From positions 124,001 to 188,000 of the forward strand of contig CBDCPZ010000024.1 of assembly GCA_965220465.1 (NCBI GenBank): DNA of 64,000 nt, in the 5' to 3' direction. Positions 44,069 to 53,372 of the stretch are shown here, piece by piece. Each line of letters starts with the position of its first letter. Positions within the stretch are counted from its first letter, which is position 1. Made by a program: the position numbers and the translations under genes. The notes under the pieces are model-generated. The model ran no database searches. It was not told the origin of the DNA and saw only the letters and a program-made list of their open reading frames with translations. Origin of the DNA: JAHDHW01 sp965220465 (GTDB lineage Bacteria; Bacteroidota; Bacteroidia; Chitinophagales; Saprospiraceae).

Positions 44069-44091
44069 TATATTTAGTTGACATCATTCAG
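44069..44091 (+). repeat. 23-nt leader motif shared with the next T9SS cargo gene, copy 1
   Basis: The segment 44069-44091, TATATTTA then G then TTGACATCATTCAG, ends 6 nt before the ATG at 44098. It recurs at 45600-45622 with a single G-to-A change, there 7 nt before the next cargo gene's ATG. Flanking bases do not match. Its fixed distance to both starts suggests a translation-linked element rather than an old coding duplication. Confidence 0.65.
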
Positions 44092-44097
44092 TTTGAC

Positions 44098-45561
44098 ATG
44101 AAAAATATTATTCCTTTAATATACTACCTCAGCCTATTCTTAAGCCCAAACCTGTCTGGACAGGAAACCATTCTATTTCCCGGTGATATTGCCCAAGGAT
44201 ATAGGTTTGGTTATTCTGTTACTGCTTTTGATGATTATATAGTTGTAAATGCAAGAGGAGGAAATCCCGATGTTAGTTTAGGCGGTGCAGCTTATGTGTT
44301 TAGAAAAAATGGAACCGATTGGGTGGAAGAAGCAAAACTCATTCCATCCGATCCTGTGCTGCAAGGATACTTTGCTTATAGCTTATCTGCTTATAATAAC
44401 TATATTTTGATAGGCGCCCCCAGTGATGATGAAAATGGCACTCAAAGCGGCGCGGCCTACATTTTTAAGAAAGAAGGCGATATCTGGGTAGAACAAACCA
44501 AACTTTTACCATCTGATGGTTATATGAATGATAATGCAGGCGGCAGTGTTTCTCTTTTTGGAGACTATGCCATTATAGGTAGTCCTGTAGATGAAATTAA
44601 TAATCAAATTAGCAGTGGTTCTGCCTACATCTTCAAAAGGGTTGGCGATAACTGGGTGGAAGAAACCAAACTCGTTCCGTCGGACCCTACTTATGGCGCC
44701 ACTTTTGGCCTTACAGTTTCTCTATACAACAACTATGTTGTCATTGGTTCACCAAAAAGTGAACATAACAATATTAAACCCGGAGCAGCCTATATTTTTA
44801 GAAAAATTGGTGACGATTGGGTGGAGGAAGCAAAGTTGGTTCCTTCAGATGCATCAGATCTTGACGATTTCGGCTCAAGCGTAACTGCTTCGGAAAATAC
44901 TGTCTTGGTTAGTGCTTCAAAAGGTGGTGAAGGAGTTTATGAAAGAGGATCGGCTTATTTATTTAGAAAAATTGGAGATGATTGGGAGGAAGAAGTTGAA
45001 CTCACACCATATGATGAAACAGCAGATGACATGTTTAGCATAAGCTCCTCTTTTTCAGGAGATTTGGTAGCTGTCGGTATAATAAATAGTACTATTGCAG
45101 GTTCTGTGCATCTGTTTCAAAAACAAGGAGTAGAATGGACAGAAAAACTGAAAATCATCCCTTCTAATTATATGGAATATGACCGTTTTGGTCGAAATGT
45201 ATTTTTAACCGAAAACTATGCGGTTATGGGGGCATCACATTCTGAGGTTGGCGGTAGAGTATATGTTTATGATCTTAATATATTATTAGACGCAGAGGAG
45301 GTCATTCCTGTAGATTATGCCCTGAAAATATTGTCAAATCCAGCGAAAGAAGTTATTCATTTACAATTAAGTATTTTCAATCAACCTTTCAATATTCGAA
45401 TTTTTGATGTCAATGGCCGGGAAATGTATCACGAAAAACTGCGTACTTCCACTAAATTAGAAACTATTGAAGTTCAAGTTGCCAACTGGACACGGGGAAT
45501 TTATTTCGTGCACATTGATTTGCCTGATAATCAATTAGTTCGAAAAGTTTTGCTAGATTGA
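44098..45561 (+). CDS. secreted FG-GAP-like repeat protein with T9SS sorting tail
   Basis: The ATG at 44098 (MKNIIPLIYYLSLFLSPNLSGQ) gives 487 residues with a clean signal; earlier in-frame ATGs would add 12 residues through the leader motif. Six or more repeats of about 50 residues follow, each with 'GxxFGxSVs...d..viGa...e......GaAYiFkk.gd.WvEE.kLxPsD'. This matches FG-GAP/integrin-alpha-like propeller repeats. The last ~80 residues form a Por/T9SS type A sorting domain: NPAKEVIHLQL, IRIFDVNGREMYHEKL, WTRGIYFVHI and VRKVLLD. The protein is probably exported by T9SS and anchored or released at the surface. Ligand unknown. Confidence 0.8.
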   Translation: MKNIIPLIYYLSLFLSPNLSGQETILFPGDIAQGYRFGYSVTAFDDYIVVNARGGNPDVSLGGAAYVFRKNGTDWVEEAKLIPSDPVLQGYFAYSLSAYNNYILIGAPSDDENGTQSGAAYIFKKEGDIWVEQTKLLPSDGYMNDNAGGSVSLFGDYAIIGSPVDEINNQISSGSAYIFKRVGDNWVEETKLVPSDPTYGATFGLTVSLYNNYVVIGSPKSEHNNIKPGAAYIFRKIGDDWVEEAKLVPSDASDLDDFGSSVTASENTVLVSASKGGEGVYERGSAYLFRKIGDDWEEEVELTPYDETADDMFSISSSFSGDLVAVGIINSTIAGSVHLFQKQGVEWTEKLKIIPSNYMEYDRFGRNVFLTENYAVMGASHSEVGGRVYVYDLNILLDAEEVIPVDYALKILSNPAKEVIHLQLSIFNQPFNIRIFDVNGREMYHEKLRTSTKLETIEVQVANWTRGIYFVHIDLPDNQLVRKVLLD

Positions 45562-45599
45562 AATTGAACACGAAATTGAAAAAACGACGAACAATGGCC

Positions 45600-45622
45600 T
45601 ATATTTAATTGACATCATTCAG
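45600..45622 (+). repeat. 23-nt leader motif, copy 2
   Basis: The segment matches 44069-44091 at 22 of 23 positions and ends 7 nt before the ATG of the second T9SS cargo gene at 45630. Confidence 0.65.
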
Positions 45623-45629
45623 CTATGAT

Positions 45630-47015
45630 ATGAAACAGTTTTTGTTCTTTCTCTTTTTTGTTTTAATGGTTTATTTCCTTTCGGCTCAGTCTGTGTGGCA
45701 GGTTCACGTTCCTTGTGAAGATGGGGGCTGTTCGTCTTTCACCAAAAATAGCTTAATAAAAACTTCAGATGGTAATTTTCTAGTGGGGCTTTGGGGTCAA
45801 GTAGAAATACCTGGAAACTTTTATCAGCATAAAATATATTTATATAAATACGATCAGGAAGGATTTTTGATTTGGGATAAATCTTATCATTTTGGTGCGA
45901 CTACTCCTGCCTCATCTTTTAATCCCGGCCCAAGGCTTTATAGATTTATTGAAGATATCAACGGGGACATTATTTGTGTTGGGTCGATCGTTGACGGCTC
46001 AAAAACACCTTCTATACAAGCTTATTTTTTTCGTGCTGACAGTGAAGGAGATAGTTTAAATTTAACAGTTGATTCTACCTTTGCAGCCTATACCAACTTG
46101 ATTCTCCTAGAAAATGAAGAATATTTCGCCTTAAGAGTTAATGGGTTTAACAAACTTGACTTATTTGGTGAAATAATAGGTGAAGTAGATATCAATGATT
46201 TTGCCAGTTCTCTATCAGGAATCCTTATCGATGATTACAATATTTTTGTTGGTAGACTTGGAAACAACCCATATTTCGCAGATTCATCTGAATATGATAA
46301 ATATGATCTTTACACTGGTGAATTAATATTACAAAAAAAGTATGTAGACATTGGAGACTTGTTGATTTTTGATAATGACGATCATATCGTTGCATACAGC
46401 AGCGGATTGATGAAAATGGACACTGACTTCAGTCCAATTTGGGTTCGTCCTTTTGAAGACTTTGAGATTTCCACTCTTGGGTACATACAGACAGGACAAG
46501 CTATTTTAAAAACAGAAGATGGTGGTTTTATTTTAGGAGGAGATCTCGAAAATGGACTTACTCTTGGAGTATTTTTAATCAAAACGGATAATCAGGGATT
46601 TGTTGAATGGCGTGTCGCTCATAATGGTTTTTCCTATGGCATCGAATATATGTTTGGATTAGTTCAGGCAGATGATGGAGGATTTGTTTTTCTTGGAGGT
46701 GGAGATAATGGTTATTACAAATTAGTAAAGTTAAATTCAAACGGATTATTTACCAATACTCATGAAATAAGCAATTCTTCATTATCAATCCAGGTTTTTC
46801 CCAACCCTTGTCAGAAGACGCTGTTTTTATCTTCTTCTGAACCTTTAAATGGTACGATCCGAATTTTCAATGCTTTCGGCAAACAAATCCAGCAATTCCA
46901 GGCTAGTGGGAATTCTCATGAAATAAATACGCAAAACTTAAGCCCTGGAATTTACTTTTTAGAATGGATAAAGGAAGGGAAAGAGGCTCAGGTTTTAAAA
47001 TTTATAAAACAATAA
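45630..47015 (+). CDS. secreted protein with T9SS C-terminal sorting domain
   Basis: With ATG at 45630 (MKQFLFFLFFVLMVYFLSAQ) the protein has 461 residues and a clear signal; an earlier in-frame start would only lengthen the N terminus by 7. The middle contains beta-propeller-like blades of the 'dGGfilgG' kind (KTEDGGFILGGDLENG, QADDGGFVFLGGGDNG). The tail is a T9SS type A sorting domain: IQVFPNPCQKTLFLSS, IRIFNAFGKQIQQFQ, LSPGIYFLEW and VLKFIKQ. The protein is a predicted surface or extracellular protein of unknown function, exported by the system to which PorQ belongs. Confidence 0.8.
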   Translation: MKQFLFFLFFVLMVYFLSAQSVWQVHVPCEDGGCSSFTKNSLIKTSDGNFLVGLWGQVEIPGNFYQHKIYLYKYDQEGFLIWDKSYHFGATTPASSFNPGPRLYRFIEDINGDIICVGSIVDGSKTPSIQAYFFRADSEGDSLNLTVDSTFAAYTNLILLENEEYFALRVNGFNKLDLFGEIIGEVDINDFASSLSGILIDDYNIFVGRLGNNPYFADSSEYDKYDLYTGELILQKKYVDIGDLLIFDNDDHIVAYSSGLMKMDTDFSPIWVRPFEDFEISTLGYIQTGQAILKTEDGGFILGGDLENGLTLGVFLIKTDNQGFVEWRVAHNGFSYGIEYMFGLVQADDGGFVFLGGGDNGYYKLVKLNSNGLFTNTHEISNSSLSIQVFPNPCQKTLFLSSSEPLNGTIRIFNAFGKQIQQFQASGNSHEINTQNLSPGIYFLEWIKEGKEAQVLKFIKQ

Positions 47016-47017
47016 TC

Positions 47018-50000
47018 TTAGGTTGGCACTTTTGCAGAAACACTTTCTTTCAAATCTTCCAAAATTTTACCTGCGGCTTGAAGATTGTTGACATTATTTT
47101 TCACCAAAAAGAAATGTTGAATTGATTTTTTGAAAGACAATCCTTTTTCCTGACCGTGGACAGCGATGTATTGGATCAGATTTTTAAACAAATCCGTTTC
47201 AAAAAACGGCGATTGCGGATTGCCGATGAAATAACAACGTAATTTGTCGTTTTTCAAAATCAATCTTTCAAAACCTAACATTTTGCAAACCCAGCGGAGT
47301 TTTACTCCTTCAAAAAGCTCATTGACCTCTGGAGGAATTGGGCCAAAACGATCCTTCATTTTTGCTGCAAATGCTTCCAGCTTCTCTTCCGTTTCAATTT
47401 GATCGAGCTCGGTGTAGAGGTTCAATCGCTCTTGAATATTGTTGATATAATCATCAGGTATCAACATTTCCACATCGGTATCAACTTGAACATCACGGAC
47501 AAATTTCCGTTCTTTTTCAAGCTCTTCTTTGAACAAGTCTTTAAATTCGGTTTCTTTCAACTCCTGAATTGCTTCTTCCAGAATCTTTTGATACGTTTCA
47601 TAACCTATATTTGCAATAAAACCACTTTGCTCTCCTCCAAGCAAATTGCCTGCTCCACGAATATCAAGATCCCGCATCGCAATATTGAAACCGCTACCAA
47701 GATCAGAATACTCTTCCAATGTCTTCAGTCTTTTTCGGGCGTCAGCTGTCAGCACAGAGAGTGGCGGACTAAATAAATAACAAAATGCTTTGCGGTTTGA
47801 ACGTCCAACTCTTCCTCTCAACTGGTGCAAATCGCTCATCCCAAAATGATGAGCATTATTGATAATGATGGTGTTGGCATTAGGAATATCGAGCCCGGTT
47901 TCGATAATATTTGTACAAACCAAAACATCGAATTGTTTGTCAATAAAACCAATCAGGGTTTTTTCCAATGTTTTCGATTCCATTTGCCCATGTGCGGAAG
48001 CAATATCAACATCAGGACACAATCGGCGGAGCATCGACGTGATATCCGGCAAAGACTTTACCCGATTGTGGACAAAGAAAACCTGGCCGCCACGATTGAT
48101 TTCATAATAAATAGCGTCTTTGATCAGGTCGTTATTGAGAATGCGCGTTTCGGTATGAATCGGCTGACGGTTAGGAGGTGGTGTATTGATCACTGAAAGG
48201 TCTCTAGCCGCCATAAGTGAAAACTGTAAAGTTCTAGGGATTGGTGTTGCTGTCAAGGTCAGGGTATCAACATTAACTTTCAGGCTACGAAGTTTTTCTT
48301 TTGCTGCTACGCCGAATTTCTGTTCTTCATCGATCACCAGCAAACCAAGGTTTTTGAACCCAATTTCTTTATTCAGTAACCCGTGTGTTCCTATAATAAC
48401 ATCAATCTTTCCGGTTTTTAAATCTTCAAAAATGATCCTTTTTTCTTTGCTTGTTCTAAACCTATTGAGATAATCCACGGTCACTCCAAACTCCTCGAGT
48501 CGCTCACTCAAAGTTTTAAAATGTTGTAAAGCTAAAATCGTAGTTGGAACTAGTATCGCGACTTGTGTTCCACCGACCACCGCCTTGAAAGCAGCACGAA
48601 TGGCAACTTCGGTCTTTCCAAAACCAACATCTCCGCAAATCAAGCGATCCATAGGATAGGCTTTCAACATATCTGCTTTTACATCATTGGTCGCTTTGAG
48701 CTGATCGGGTGTATCTTCGTAAATAAACGAAGCTTCTAATTCATTTTGCATATAACCATCTTCCGGAAAAGCATGCCCTTTCGCTGCTTTGCGCTTTGCG
48801 TACAATTTAATCAACTCCTGAGCGATGTCTTTTACTTTCTTCTTTGTCTTCCTTTTTAGACTGTTCCAGGTATCAGAACCCAGTTTGTTTAATTTTGGAG
48901 CAGTACCTTCTTTCCCAACGTATTTAGAAATTTTATGCAGGGAATTAATGCTGACATAAAGGATGTCGTTATTTAGGTAAATCAACCGGACTGATTCCTG
49001 AACATGGCCATTGATGTCAATTTTTTCAAGCCCCGAATATCTTCCAACACCATGATCGATATGCGTTACAAAATCTCCCGGGGTGAGCTCTCGCAACATT
49101 CTGAGATTTATCGCAAGGTCTTTTGTAAATCCACGTTTTAGGCGGTATTTATGAAAACGATCAAAAATCTGGTGATCGGTGTAGCAGGCAATTTTTAAAT
49201 CGTGATCAATGAATCCCTGGTTAATTGCTTTGTTGATCGGGTGAAACTGAACCTTCGCATCGAGGTCTTCAAAAATAGCGTAGAAGCGTTCAATTTGTTT
49301 AGGATTATCTGTAAAAATGTAGTTTTCGATACCTTCTTTTTCATTCGAATGTAAGTTGTCAATCAGGATTTCAAAATTTTTATTGAAACTTGGCTGCGGC
49401 TTACTTTTAAAAATAATTTCTTTATCAAAAGTCAATGCTTTGTTTTTTGACATTGACAAAATTGACAATTGTTCGATATCTTCAACCACTTCTCCGGGCA
49501 AGATAAAAGCCCGCTCCCGAAATACATCAGCCAGTTCACTTTCGTCAGTTACTGAAATGGATTGTGCAAAAGCTTCCGCCTTTTCAAAACATATTTGCAG
49601 CTTATCCAGGAATATTTCCAAATCTTTTATCCAAAGAACGGTATCCTTCGAAAGCACACTAAAAATGGAAACTTTCTGGTCCTTGGAAAATCGGGTATTG
49701 ACATTGGGAATAATAGAAACTTTAGAAATTTTTCGCTTTGAAAGCTGCGTCGTAGGATCAAAAGTTCGGATGCTTTCTACTTCATCGTCAAACAATTCAA
49801 TCCGGTAAGGCCATTCATTTCCGTAAGAAAAAATATCTATAATTCCTCCACGAATTGAAAACTGTCCAGGTTCAAAAACAAAATCAACCCTTTCAAAGCC
49901 ATATTCTATCAGCATTTCGATTAAAAAATTCACATCCAGCGTTTCATTCATCACGATTTCGATGCGATTTTTTTCCAGCACTTTTGGAGAAACTACCTTT

Positions 50001-50398
50001 TCAAATAGGGCTTCGGGGTAAGTCACGATGATTTCTCCGGAGGAGGAAGAACTCGAAATTCTGTTGATCGTCTCCGTCCTTTGCAAAACATTGCCATTGT
50101 TCAACTCTTCAAAATACATCGGGCGTTTGAACGAGTCCGGGAAAAACCAGATTGGTTTTTTATCAAAAAGATCGGTCAGGTTATTTTGCAAATAGGCCGC
50201 TTCTTCTTTGTCCGAAGCAACAAAAAGATAGGGGCGTGGCTGTGCAAGATACGTTCCGGAAAGGACAAAGGATTCCTGCGCTCCGATCATTCCTCTGAGT
50301 AAGAGTCGTGAGGGAGAATCCTGCTTTAAAGCTTCTACAATTTGCTGTATTCGAGGATCATCGCGATACAGCCTCAACAATCGCTGTAAATTTTCCAC
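47018..50398 (-). CDS. mfd: transcription-repair coupling factor Mfd
   Basis: The 1126-residue protein has the full Mfd plan. UvrB-like modules come first (IEYGFERVDFVFEPGQFSIRGGIIDIF). Next is the RNA polymerase-interacting domain (THIDHGVGRYSGLEKI). The helicase core has Walker A CGDVGFGKTEVA, Walker B LLVIDEEQKFG, motif III LTATPIPRTL, and motif VI QLRGRVGRS. The C-terminal domain folds over the UvrA-binding surface. It displaces RNA polymerase stalled at DNA lesions and recruits UvrA. The start codon is GTG at 50398; the predicted -7 box is only 5 nt upstream. It converges with the T9SS cargo gene with a 2-nt gap. Confidence 0.95.
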   Translation of the reverse strand: MENLQRLLRLYRDDPRIQQIVEALKQDSPSRLLLRGMIGAQESFVLSGTYLAQPRPYLFVASDKEEAAYLQNNLTDLFDKKPIWFFPDSFKRPMYFEELNNGNVLQRTETINRISSSSSSGEIIVTYPEALFEKVVSPKVLEKNRIEIVMNETLDVNFLIEMLIEYGFERVDFVFEPGQFSIRGGIIDIFSYGNEWPYRIELFDDEVESIRTFDPTTQLSKRKISKVSIIPNVNTRFSKDQKVSIFSVLSKDTVLWIKDLEIFLDKLQICFEKAEAFAQSISVTDESELADVFRERAFILPGEVVEDIEQLSILSMSKNKALTFDKEIIFKSKPQPSFNKNFEILIDNLHSNEKEGIENYIFTDNPKQIERFYAIFEDLDAKVQFHPINKAINQGFIDHDLKIACYTDHQIFDRFHKYRLKRGFTKDLAINLRMLRELTPGDFVTHIDHGVGRYSGLEKIDINGHVQESVRLIYLNNDILYVSINSLHKISKYVGKEGTAPKLNKLGSDTWNSLKRKTKKKVKDIAQELIKLYAKRKAAKGHAFPEDGYMQNELEASFIYEDTPDQLKATNDVKADMLKAYPMDRLICGDVGFGKTEVAIRAAFKAVVGGTQVAILVPTTILALQHFKTLSERLEEFGVTVDYLNRFRTSKEKRIIFEDLKTGKIDVIIGTHGLLNKEIGFKNLGLLVIDEEQKFGVAAKEKLRSLKVNVDTLTLTATPIPRTLQFSLMAARDLSVINTPPPNRQPIHTETRILNNDLIKDAIYYEINRGGQVFFVHNRVKSLPDITSMLRRLCPDVDIASAHGQMESKTLEKTLIGFIDKQFDVLVCTNIIETGLDIPNANTIIINNAHHFGMSDLHQLRGRVGRSNRKAFCYLFSPPLSVLTADARKRLKTLEEYSDLGSGFNIAMRDLDIRGAGNLLGGEQSGFIANIGYETYQKILEEAIQELKETEFKDLFKEELEKERKFVRDVQVDTDVEMLIPDDYINNIQERLNLYTELDQIETEEKLEAFAAKMKDRFGPIPPEVNELFEGVKLRWVCKMLGFERLILKNDKLRCYFIGNPQSPFFETDLFKNLIQYIAVHGQEKGLSFKKSIQHFFLVKNNVNNLQAAGKILEDLKESVSAKVPT

Positions 50399-50403
50399 GG
50401 GCG

Positions 50404-50411
50404 CAAAGATA
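50404..50411 (-). promoter_or_regulatory. -7 box of mfd, giving a near-leaderless transcript
   Basis: On the - strand TATCTTTG (50411-50404) is an exact TAnnTTTG match, and only CGCCC separates it from the GTG start at 50398. No TTTG or CAAA-complement lies at the right distance for a -33 element. If it is used, the transcript would begin at or within a few nt of the start codon. Confidence 0.4.
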
Positions 50412-50489
50412 GTTTTTTAGGCGATAGCCATAAATATAAGAATTGAAAAATTATCTTTAATTTTTCTAAAAATTTGAACTGTTTTAATA

Positions 50490-51020
50490 ATGAACGCTTT
50501 AAATGTCGAAATAAAAGCACGTTGCGCTGATCTTGAAAAGATCAGGAATATTTTAAACATAGAAAAGGCTCGTTTTGTTGGGCTTGATCACCAAATTGAT
50601 ACTTATTTCAACGTAGACTATGGGAGGCTAAAACTACGGGAAGGAAACATTGAAAATGCGCTTATTCATTATAACAGATCTGATCAGGCCAGCCCTAAAA
50701 AATCAGAAGTCATTTTATATAAATCGAATCCAGGCTCCGCCTTAAAGGAAATTTTAACTGCTTCCTTAGGAATCCTTACCATCATTGACAAGCAACGTGC
50801 AATTTACTTTATTGACAACGTAAAAATCCATCTTGATAAAGTAGAAAAATTGGGAACTTTCGTAGAAATTGAGGCAATAGATATTGATCGTTCCAGAAAT
50901 GAAAAACAACTGGAAGCTCAATGCCAATATTTTATTCAATTATTTGAAATCAAAAAAGAGGAATTACTTGAAAACTCTTACAGTGATTTGGCTCTTTCTA
51001 GATATAAAAAAATTAGTTAA
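50490..51020 (+). CDS. CYTH domain protein
   Basis: The 176-residue protein begins MNALNVEIKARCADLEKI, which has the ExExK-like start of CYTH enzymes (Glu-Ile-Lys). It continues with LKLREG, ALIHYNRSDQ, and a late acidic segment KIHLDKVEKLGTFVEIEAI, all typical of the tunnel fold that binds triphosphates. CYTH proteins include class IV adenylate cyclases, thiamine triphosphatases and polyphosphatases; which of these applies cannot be told. It shares a 4-nt convergent overlap with the MORN protein gene. Confidence 0.85.
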   Translation: MNALNVEIKARCADLEKIRNILNIEKARFVGLDHQIDTYFNVDYGRLKLREGNIENALIHYNRSDQASPKKSEVILYKSNPGSALKEILTASLGILTIIDKQRAIYFIDNVKIHLDKVEKLGTFVEIEAIDIDRSRNEKQLEAQCQYFIQLFEIKKEELLENSYSDLALSRYKKIS

Positions 51021-51724
51021 CGGCTAATTTCAACAGTCCAATTACCTGGCGATTCTATTTTCATTTCAACTACAACAGCAACTCTTGATGTGTTGAATTT
51101 ATTCGCATCTGTAAAGTTTATCATCAAATTTATTGGAAATTCTACATAATCAATAGTAATTCTATTTTCTATTACTTTATTCATAGACCCTACATCAGCT
51201 ATTACATTCAGATCTCTGATATCAGTTGCATTTTTAATTCTAATTTCAACCCGATCTCTGTTTTCATCTAGTTTTTTCGCAGTAAGTCCAACTATGTTTC
51301 TCTTTTGAATTACTTTGTATTTTTCCTCCATAATTTCCATAAGAAATACATCCTCTTTCCAGCGGCTCAGTTTGTTTTTTTCTATTGCACCGGTTTCTTC
51401 ATTTACGGTATACATTGTTCCTTCACCATGACGCATTCCGTTCTTAAAATCTCCAATATAAAATTCTCCATTTCCCCAAACATATTTTCCTTTTCCGGCA
51501 GGTAGCCCCTTTTTAAATGTACCTTGGTAGTAATCTTCTTCCCCTTTAGCGGTTCCTTGCCCATTGGCCAATCCTTTTTTGCATTCTCCTTCGTATTCCT
51601 TGTTGATACTTTCTTTGAGTACTTTGCACTTTTGGAAATCTACTCCGGGATTTTCATCAGGAGAAAATGAATAAATTAAAAATAAAGGGATTATAACAAC
51701 TGAGAATAAAAGTATATTTTTCAT
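51017..51724 (-). CDS. secreted MORN-repeat protein
   Basis: The 235-residue protein has a signal or N-terminal membrane segment (ILLFSVVIIPLFLIYSF). Three MORN repeats follow: YEGECKKGLANGQGTAKGEE, YYQGTFKKGLPAGKGKYVWG and FYIGDFKNGMRHGEGTMY. A C-terminal beta-rich domain of about 110 residues with no recognised family completes it (VGLTAKKLDENRDRVEIRIKN to the end). MORN repeats are linked to membrane or protein contact. A -7-like TATATTTG lies on the - strand at 51780-51787, about 55 nt upstream. Function unknown. Confidence 0.8.
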   Translation of the reverse strand: MKNILLFSVVIIPLFLIYSFSPDENPGVDFQKCKVLKESINKEYEGECKKGLANGQGTAKGEEDYYQGTFKKGLPAGKGKYVWGNGEFYIGDFKNGMRHGEGTMYTVNEETGAIEKNKLSRWKEDVFLMEIMEEKYKVIQKRNIVGLTAKKLDENRDRVEIRIKNATDIRDLNVIADVGSMNKVIENRITIDYVEFPINLMINFTDANKFNTSRVAVVVEMKIESPGNWTVEISR

Positions 51725-51815
51725 AATTTATTTGGTTTTATGTTAAAACGACTGAAATGGCTAATTATGCTGCTTTTCCCAAATATAAACACTAAAAAGT
51801 ATTAATTACCTGAAA

Positions 51816-52733
51816 ATGCTGACTAATTCATATCCTGCAAAAATTTTACTCTTTGGTGAATACACTATAATTAACGGTGCTCATGCTCTAGCGATTCCTA
51901 TATCTCAATATAGTGGTAAGTGGGATTTTGTTAGGAACAACCAAGCTAATATTTTTCGGGCAGATTTAAACAAGTTTGTTGATTATTTATATCAACTGAA
52001 CGAAAAGGGAGATGGATTGCATGAATTAGCTATAAATAAATTCAAAGAACAAATTGTAGAAGGGCTTTATTTCAAGTCAACTATTCCACAAGGATATGGA
52101 GCAGGAAGCTCGGGGGCTTTTTGCGCAGGAGTTTATGAGCGATTTTCGAGTAAAAAAACAGCAAAACCTGAAAAGGTAGACCTTTCGGAATTAAGAAATA
52201 ATCTTGCACTGCTGGAAAGCTTTTTTCATGGATCAAGCTCTGGAATTGACCCATTGGTAAGTTATCTCAACCAGCCGGTTTTGATAAAGCCTGGTCAAAA
52301 TACAATTGTTCAACTCCCCAATTCAAATGATTCAAAAGGAGCTATCTTTTTAATAGATACTGGAATTGAAAGGAAAACGGAGCCTTTTGTAAAGGTGTTT
52401 TTAGAAAAATATAAAGAGGCCCTTTTTGTAAAAATCTGTGAAAAACAACTTGCAGGTTATAACCAAAAGGCGATTCAATTTTTTTTAAATGCCCAATGGG
52501 AAGATTTATTTAAAATGGTACATCAAATAAGCCTGCTTCAGTTGGAATATTTTAGTGAAATGGTTCCAAAAGACTTCATACCAGTTTGGAAAAAAGGATT
52601 AAATGATGATTTGTATAAACTGAAATTGTGCGGCGCTGGAGGGGGAGGATTTATTTTGGGATTTACAGCAAAGTTTGAGCAAACAGCTCTTGCTATTTCA
52701 GATAAAAAAATAATCCCGATTTTAAGATTTTGA
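51816..52733 (+). CDS. GHMP kinase, probable mevalonate kinase
   Basis: The 305-residue protein begins with the GHMP-family motif YPAKILLFGEYTIINGAHALAIP. The ATP-binding motif is PQGYGAGSSGAFCAGVY, a SFFHGSSSGIDPLVSY segment carries the catalytic Asp, and KLCGAGGGGFILGF forms the C-terminal motif. The ordering and the FHGSSSGIDP motif fit mevalonate kinase, the first phosphorylation in the mevalonate route to isoprenoids used by several Bacteroidota lineages. Other mevalonate genes are not in the window, so a related GHMP function (such as phosphomevalonate kinase) stays open. Confidence 0.8.
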   Translation: MLTNSYPAKILLFGEYTIINGAHALAIPISQYSGKWDFVRNNQANIFRADLNKFVDYLYQLNEKGDGLHELAINKFKEQIVEGLYFKSTIPQGYGAGSSGAFCAGVYERFSSKKTAKPEKVDLSELRNNLALLESFFHGSSSGIDPLVSYLNQPVLIKPGQNTIVQLPNSNDSKGAIFLIDTGIERKTEPFVKVFLEKYKEALFVKICEKQLAGYNQKAIQFFLNAQWEDLFKMVHQISLLQLEYFSEMVPKDFIPVWKKGLNDDLYKLKLCGAGGGGFILGFTAKFEQTALAISDKKIIPILRF

Positions 52734-52739
52734 AAATGA

Positions 52740-53294
52740 CTAATTCTTTTTGCTAACCAAAACAAAAGCCGGTGGAATATTTATTGGAACAAAGTTGATA
52801 TCAACATTTCCAAATACTTTTTGGTATAGTTTTTTGGCGAGCAGAGAATAATGCACCTGGATAAAAGATCCGCCAAATTTGAGGTATTTATGGCATTCAT
52901 TGACGATACTCAAACCCAATTCATCGGGAAGTGCCACAAAAGGAATCGCAGAAACGATAAACTCCACATGTTCTACATTCTGCTCTTTGATATATTTGCT
53001 TAAGTTTTCAGCAGAATCCTCAATCACAACAAGACGCTTATCATTGATGCTGCGTAGTTTGTCACAAAACTTTTTATTTACTTCAAAAGACAAAAGGATC
53101 GCATCCTTTTTCATGCTTTTCAAAATATGTTTTGTAATTACACCGTCGCCAGCACCGAGTTCCACAATCGTTTTGGCGTTTTCGAAATCAACATGTTTTA
53201 CCATGCCTCTACATAAAAACTTAGAACTACGAGTAATCGTGCCTACTGTTTTGATGTTTTTTATACTTTCCCTAAAAAATGCAATGTTATTCAT
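52740..53294 (-). CDS. SAM-dependent methyltransferase, PmtA/KsgA-like
   Basis: The 184-residue class I methyltransferase has motif I VELGAGDGVITKHIL (about 46-60), a DSAENL motif and an IVSAIPFVALP segment in place of the DPPY of DNA methylases. The start VGTITRSSKFLCRGMVKHV and the end INIPPAFVLV match bacterial phospholipid N-methyltransferase-type proteins, which also resemble the KsgA rRNA dimethylase. A lipid head-group or small molecule is the likely methyl acceptor; the substrate is not defined. It converges with the GHMP kinase gene with 6 nt between stops. Confidence 0.75.
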   Translation of the reverse strand: MNNIAFFRESIKNIKTVGTITRSSKFLCRGMVKHVDFENAKTIVELGAGDGVITKHILKSMKKDAILLSFEVNKKFCDKLRSINDKRLVVIEDSAENLSKYIKEQNVEHVEFIVSAIPFVALPDELGLSIVNECHKYLKFGGSFIQVHYSLLAKKLYQKVFGNVDINFVPINIPPAFVLVSKKN

Positions 53295-53372
53295 GTAGCC
53301 TTCTTTGGCTCTAAGATGAGCTTTTTTTTACCAGAATTCAAATTTATATGTGCAATTTCTATTCCTAATAAA

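Noticed and set aside
44062..44097. Extension of the T9SS cargo gene to the earlier ATG codons
   Set aside because: It would place 12 residues before a clean signal peptide, and the repeated 23-nt motif here looks like a leader element.
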